The notes under the pieces: model-generated | Database searches by the model: none | Seen by the model: only the letters and a program-made list of their open reading frames with translations | Told to the model about the DNA's origin: nothing | Translations under genes and position numbers: made by a program | Part shown: positions 6,782 through 7,977 of the stretch, in pieces | Layout: every line of letters begins with the position of its first letter | How positions within the stretch are numbered: the stretch's first letter is position 1 | Assembly (NCBI GenBank): GCA_002084865.1 | Contig: NBMG01000014.1 | Location: 1 to 7,977 of the forward strand | Length of the DNA stretch: 7,977 nt | Reading direction: 5' to 3' | Source: Candidatus Atribacteria bacterium 4572_76 | Lineage (GTDB): Bacteria > Atribacterota > Phoenicimicrobiia > Phoenicimicrobiales > Phoenicimicrobiaceae

Positions 6782-7282
6782 TTATGGTGTTACTTCTTCT
6801 GAGGCAAGAAGTTCATATATAGATATTTTCCAATTGCCATTAACTTTAATTAAAGTTAATTTTACTCTATCGATTGATTCATAAAAAACTTCCTCCTCGA
6901 ATAAATCCTGGAATTTTGCATGTTCATCGCATTCTACTATCGCATTGGCTGCATCTAAAATTGTTATTTCTTCATTGGAAAAATCATCTATCAAGCAATT
7001 AACGTAAGTCAAATCTTCTTCGAGCCACATACTAAGTTCTTCAAGGGAAATGACATACTCATCTTCACTAACAAGATGATTCACTTCTGTATATGGATCA
7101 GTATAATGTATAATTATCTGGTCAACATTACCTTCTACATTTGCCTCCCCTAACTTGTTTAACATCTGCATAATTTCTATCTTTATAAGAGGTGTAAAAA
7201 GCGATATACAGCCGGTTGTCAAAATGACAAAAATTAAAATTACCGAAATAAGTGAAATGGATAGCAAAACTGATTTTTTCAT
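6782..7282 (-). CDS. Small lipoprotein with probable NTF2-like domain
   Basis: This 166-aa protein begins with a lipoprotein signal: MKK, a hydrophobic run to residue 21, then the lipobox LTTGC with the lipidated cysteine at residue 25. It is therefore expected to be anchored in the membrane facing outward. The mature part begins with a helix (IEIMQMLNKLGEANVEGNVDQ) that resembles the first helix of NTF2-like folds, and ends with alternating strands (RVKLTLIKVNGNWKISIYEL), the common last-strand pattern of SnoaL/DUF4440-like proteins. It is acidic and has Cys residues in LTYVNC and IVEC. I take ATG at 7282 as the start because AAGGAG lies 8 bases upstream. A GTG at 7291 in the same frame overlaps that site and is unlikely. 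The gene appears to stand alone. The lipoprotein call is firm, the fold is an inference, and the ligand and role are unknown. Confidence 0.78.
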   Translation of the reverse strand: MKKSVLLSISLISVILIFVILTTGCISLFTPLIKIEIMQMLNKLGEANVEGNVDQIIIHYTDPYTEVNHLVSEDEYVISLEELSMWLEEDLTYVNCLIDDFSNEEITILDAANAIVECDEHAKFQDLFEEEVFYESIDRVKLTLIKVNGNWKISIYELLASEEVTP

Positions 7283-7290
7283 TATAATCA

Positions 7291-7296
7291 CTCCTT
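7291..7296 (-). promoter_or_regulatory. Ribosome binding site of the lipoprotein gene
   Basis: AAGGAG lies 8 bases upstream of the ATG at 7282. It rules out the in-frame GTG at 7291, which shares its last G. Confidence 0.75.
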
Positions 7297-7668
7297 AATA
7301 TTTTTAATCATTTGAAAAGTGCTAAATTTTTTAATGTAAATTAATGTATCTTTCAATTTCATTTAAAGTCAATTTTAAAATTTCCTTATTTATTTTTCTT
7401 AATACTTTTTTCCACCTCCTTTATAACCAACTATAAAACTTTTTCTTATCTTGTTTCTATCAATTGCTTAATAATATCCCTTATTCGGTATTATCCTACA
7501 AAACTTTTCAAATTCCTCTTTTTTATTCCTTTTTACTTTCTAAAGCAATACTCCCGGTATTTGCCTATGATTTTAGCTATTTTATGTTTAATTAGTACAA
7601 TCATCCTTGCTCTGTAATTCTTTTGGATTGAAAAAACTCATATCTTAAAATATATTTCCCCTATATTT
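7297..7668. other. AT-rich intergenic region without a supported gene
   Basis: I see no credible coding frame in this stretch. It holds an imperfect hairpin (7545-7564), a strong orphan Shine-Dalgarno sequence AAAGGAGGTGG on the minus strand (7412-7422), and a 24-codon frame (7288-7362) without an RBS. The GYD-gene transcript presumably ends here and the lipoprotein transcript presumably starts here, but no convincing -35/-10 pair was found. Confidence 0.6.
7545..7564 (-). terminator. Weak hairpin, possible terminator of the GYD gene
   Basis: GCAATAC (7545-7551) pairs with GTATTTGC (7557-7564) with one bulged base around a 5-base loop. On the minus strand it is followed by only three Ts, so termination would be inefficient. 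It lies about 105 bases past the GYD-gene stop. Confidence 0.25.
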
Positions 7669-7947
7669 CTATGAAAGAACTTCATCAAATTTTTCTACAG
7701 TTATGGCTGGAGTGGAAGAAAAGGCGATACCGGTTAATTTATGCAAATTTGCTGATGCTTGAAATACCTCCTCTACGCCCGGTAAATTTACAATAAACAC
7801 CAAATCCTTATCTCCTAGCAGCGCATATTGGGCAACTATCTCACCACCAAGTTTTAAAATCGCATCATTAGCTTTTTTTGTACGTTCAGAGCTTATTCCT
7901 TTTATGGCTTCAGGGGAATATTTCCCAAACATGAAATAAGTAGTCAT
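7669..7947 (-). CDS. GYD domain-containing protein
   Basis: This 92-aa protein is a single GYD-domain unit, a small ferredoxin-like alpha-beta fold of unknown biochemical role found widely in bacteria and archaea. The pattern fits along its whole length: TYFMFGKYSPEAIKGI at the N-terminus, a helix with a conserved-type GG (LKLGGEI), the strand block QYALLGDKDLVFIV, and a final strand plus helix (AITVEKFDEVL). The namesake GYD motif appears as G-D-K-D, so the aromatic residue is replaced by Lys. No signal peptide or metal-binding cluster is seen, so it is presumably cytosolic. The ATG has a strong RBS 8 bases upstream. The gene is close to the right-hand edge of the window, so its promoter and any upstream operon partners are out of view. 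Family call is good; function is not known. Confidence 0.8.
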   Translation of the reverse strand: MTTYFMFGKYSPEAIKGISSERTKKANDAILKLGGEIVAQYALLGDKDLVFIVNLPGVEEVFQASANLHKLTGIAFSSTPAITVEKFDEVLS

Positions 7948-7955
7948 TTTTATTT

Positions 7956-7962
7956 CTCCTTT
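7956..7962 (-). promoter_or_regulatory. Ribosome binding site of the GYD gene
   Basis: AAAGGAG is 8 bases upstream of the ATG at 7947, and supports that start. Confidence 0.75.
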
Positions 7963-7977
7963 CTGTTCTATTAAAAT

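Noticed and set aside
7288..7362. 24-codon minus-strand frame ending 5 bases before the lipoprotein start (possible leader peptide)
   Set aside because: Its position is suggestive of coupling, but it has no Shine-Dalgarno sequence before its ATG and its Lys/Ile-rich content is what AT-rich DNA gives by chance.

Overview
The window is AT-rich (roughly one third G+C by eye) and bacterial: strong AGGAGG-type ribosome binding sites, ATGA-coupled genes, a lipobox lipoprotein and intrinsic terminators. All five convincing protein genes lie on the minus strand. The gene mix and base composition would suit a low-GC anaerobe or an uncultured lineage such as Atribacterota, but this is a guess and no taxonomic marker is present.

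Reading in the direction of transcription (right to left): a small GYD-domain protein (7669-7947); a non-coding AT-rich gap of nearly 400 bases; a small lipoprotein with a probable NTF2-like domain (6782-7282); a short gap with a perfect -10 box and a possible repeat-element scrap; a two-gene carbohydrate operon with a GT-B glycosyltransferase (5489-6574) coupled by a 4-base ATGA overlap to a GH130-type glycoside phosphorylase/hydrolase (4305-5492); a 354-base gap holding a nested hairpin, a strong bidirectional terminator and a candidate promoter; and finally a restriction-modification operon.

The restriction-modification operon is the most interesting part. Its first gene (1275-3950, 891 aa) fuses an N-terminal PD-(D/E)xK nuclease domain to an HsdM-type N6-adenine methyltransferase. 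Its second gene (5-1270, 421 aa) starts 4 bases after the first one's stop and encodes a two-domain HsdS-type specificity subunit. This is the layout of BcgI-like (type IIB/IIG) systems, where one RM polypeptide works with a separate S polypeptide. Three oddities stand out: a charged, probably coiled-coil insertion of about 250 residues in the RM protein that contains a diverged internal duplication with an 84-residue period; a methyltransferase motif IV that reads NPLF instead of NPPF; and a second target-recognition domain in the S subunit that is about 43 residues shorter than the first at its N-terminal end. The operon may be an actively evolving variant or a system that is losing modification function. 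The window ends 4 bases past the S gene, so further operon members cannot be excluded.
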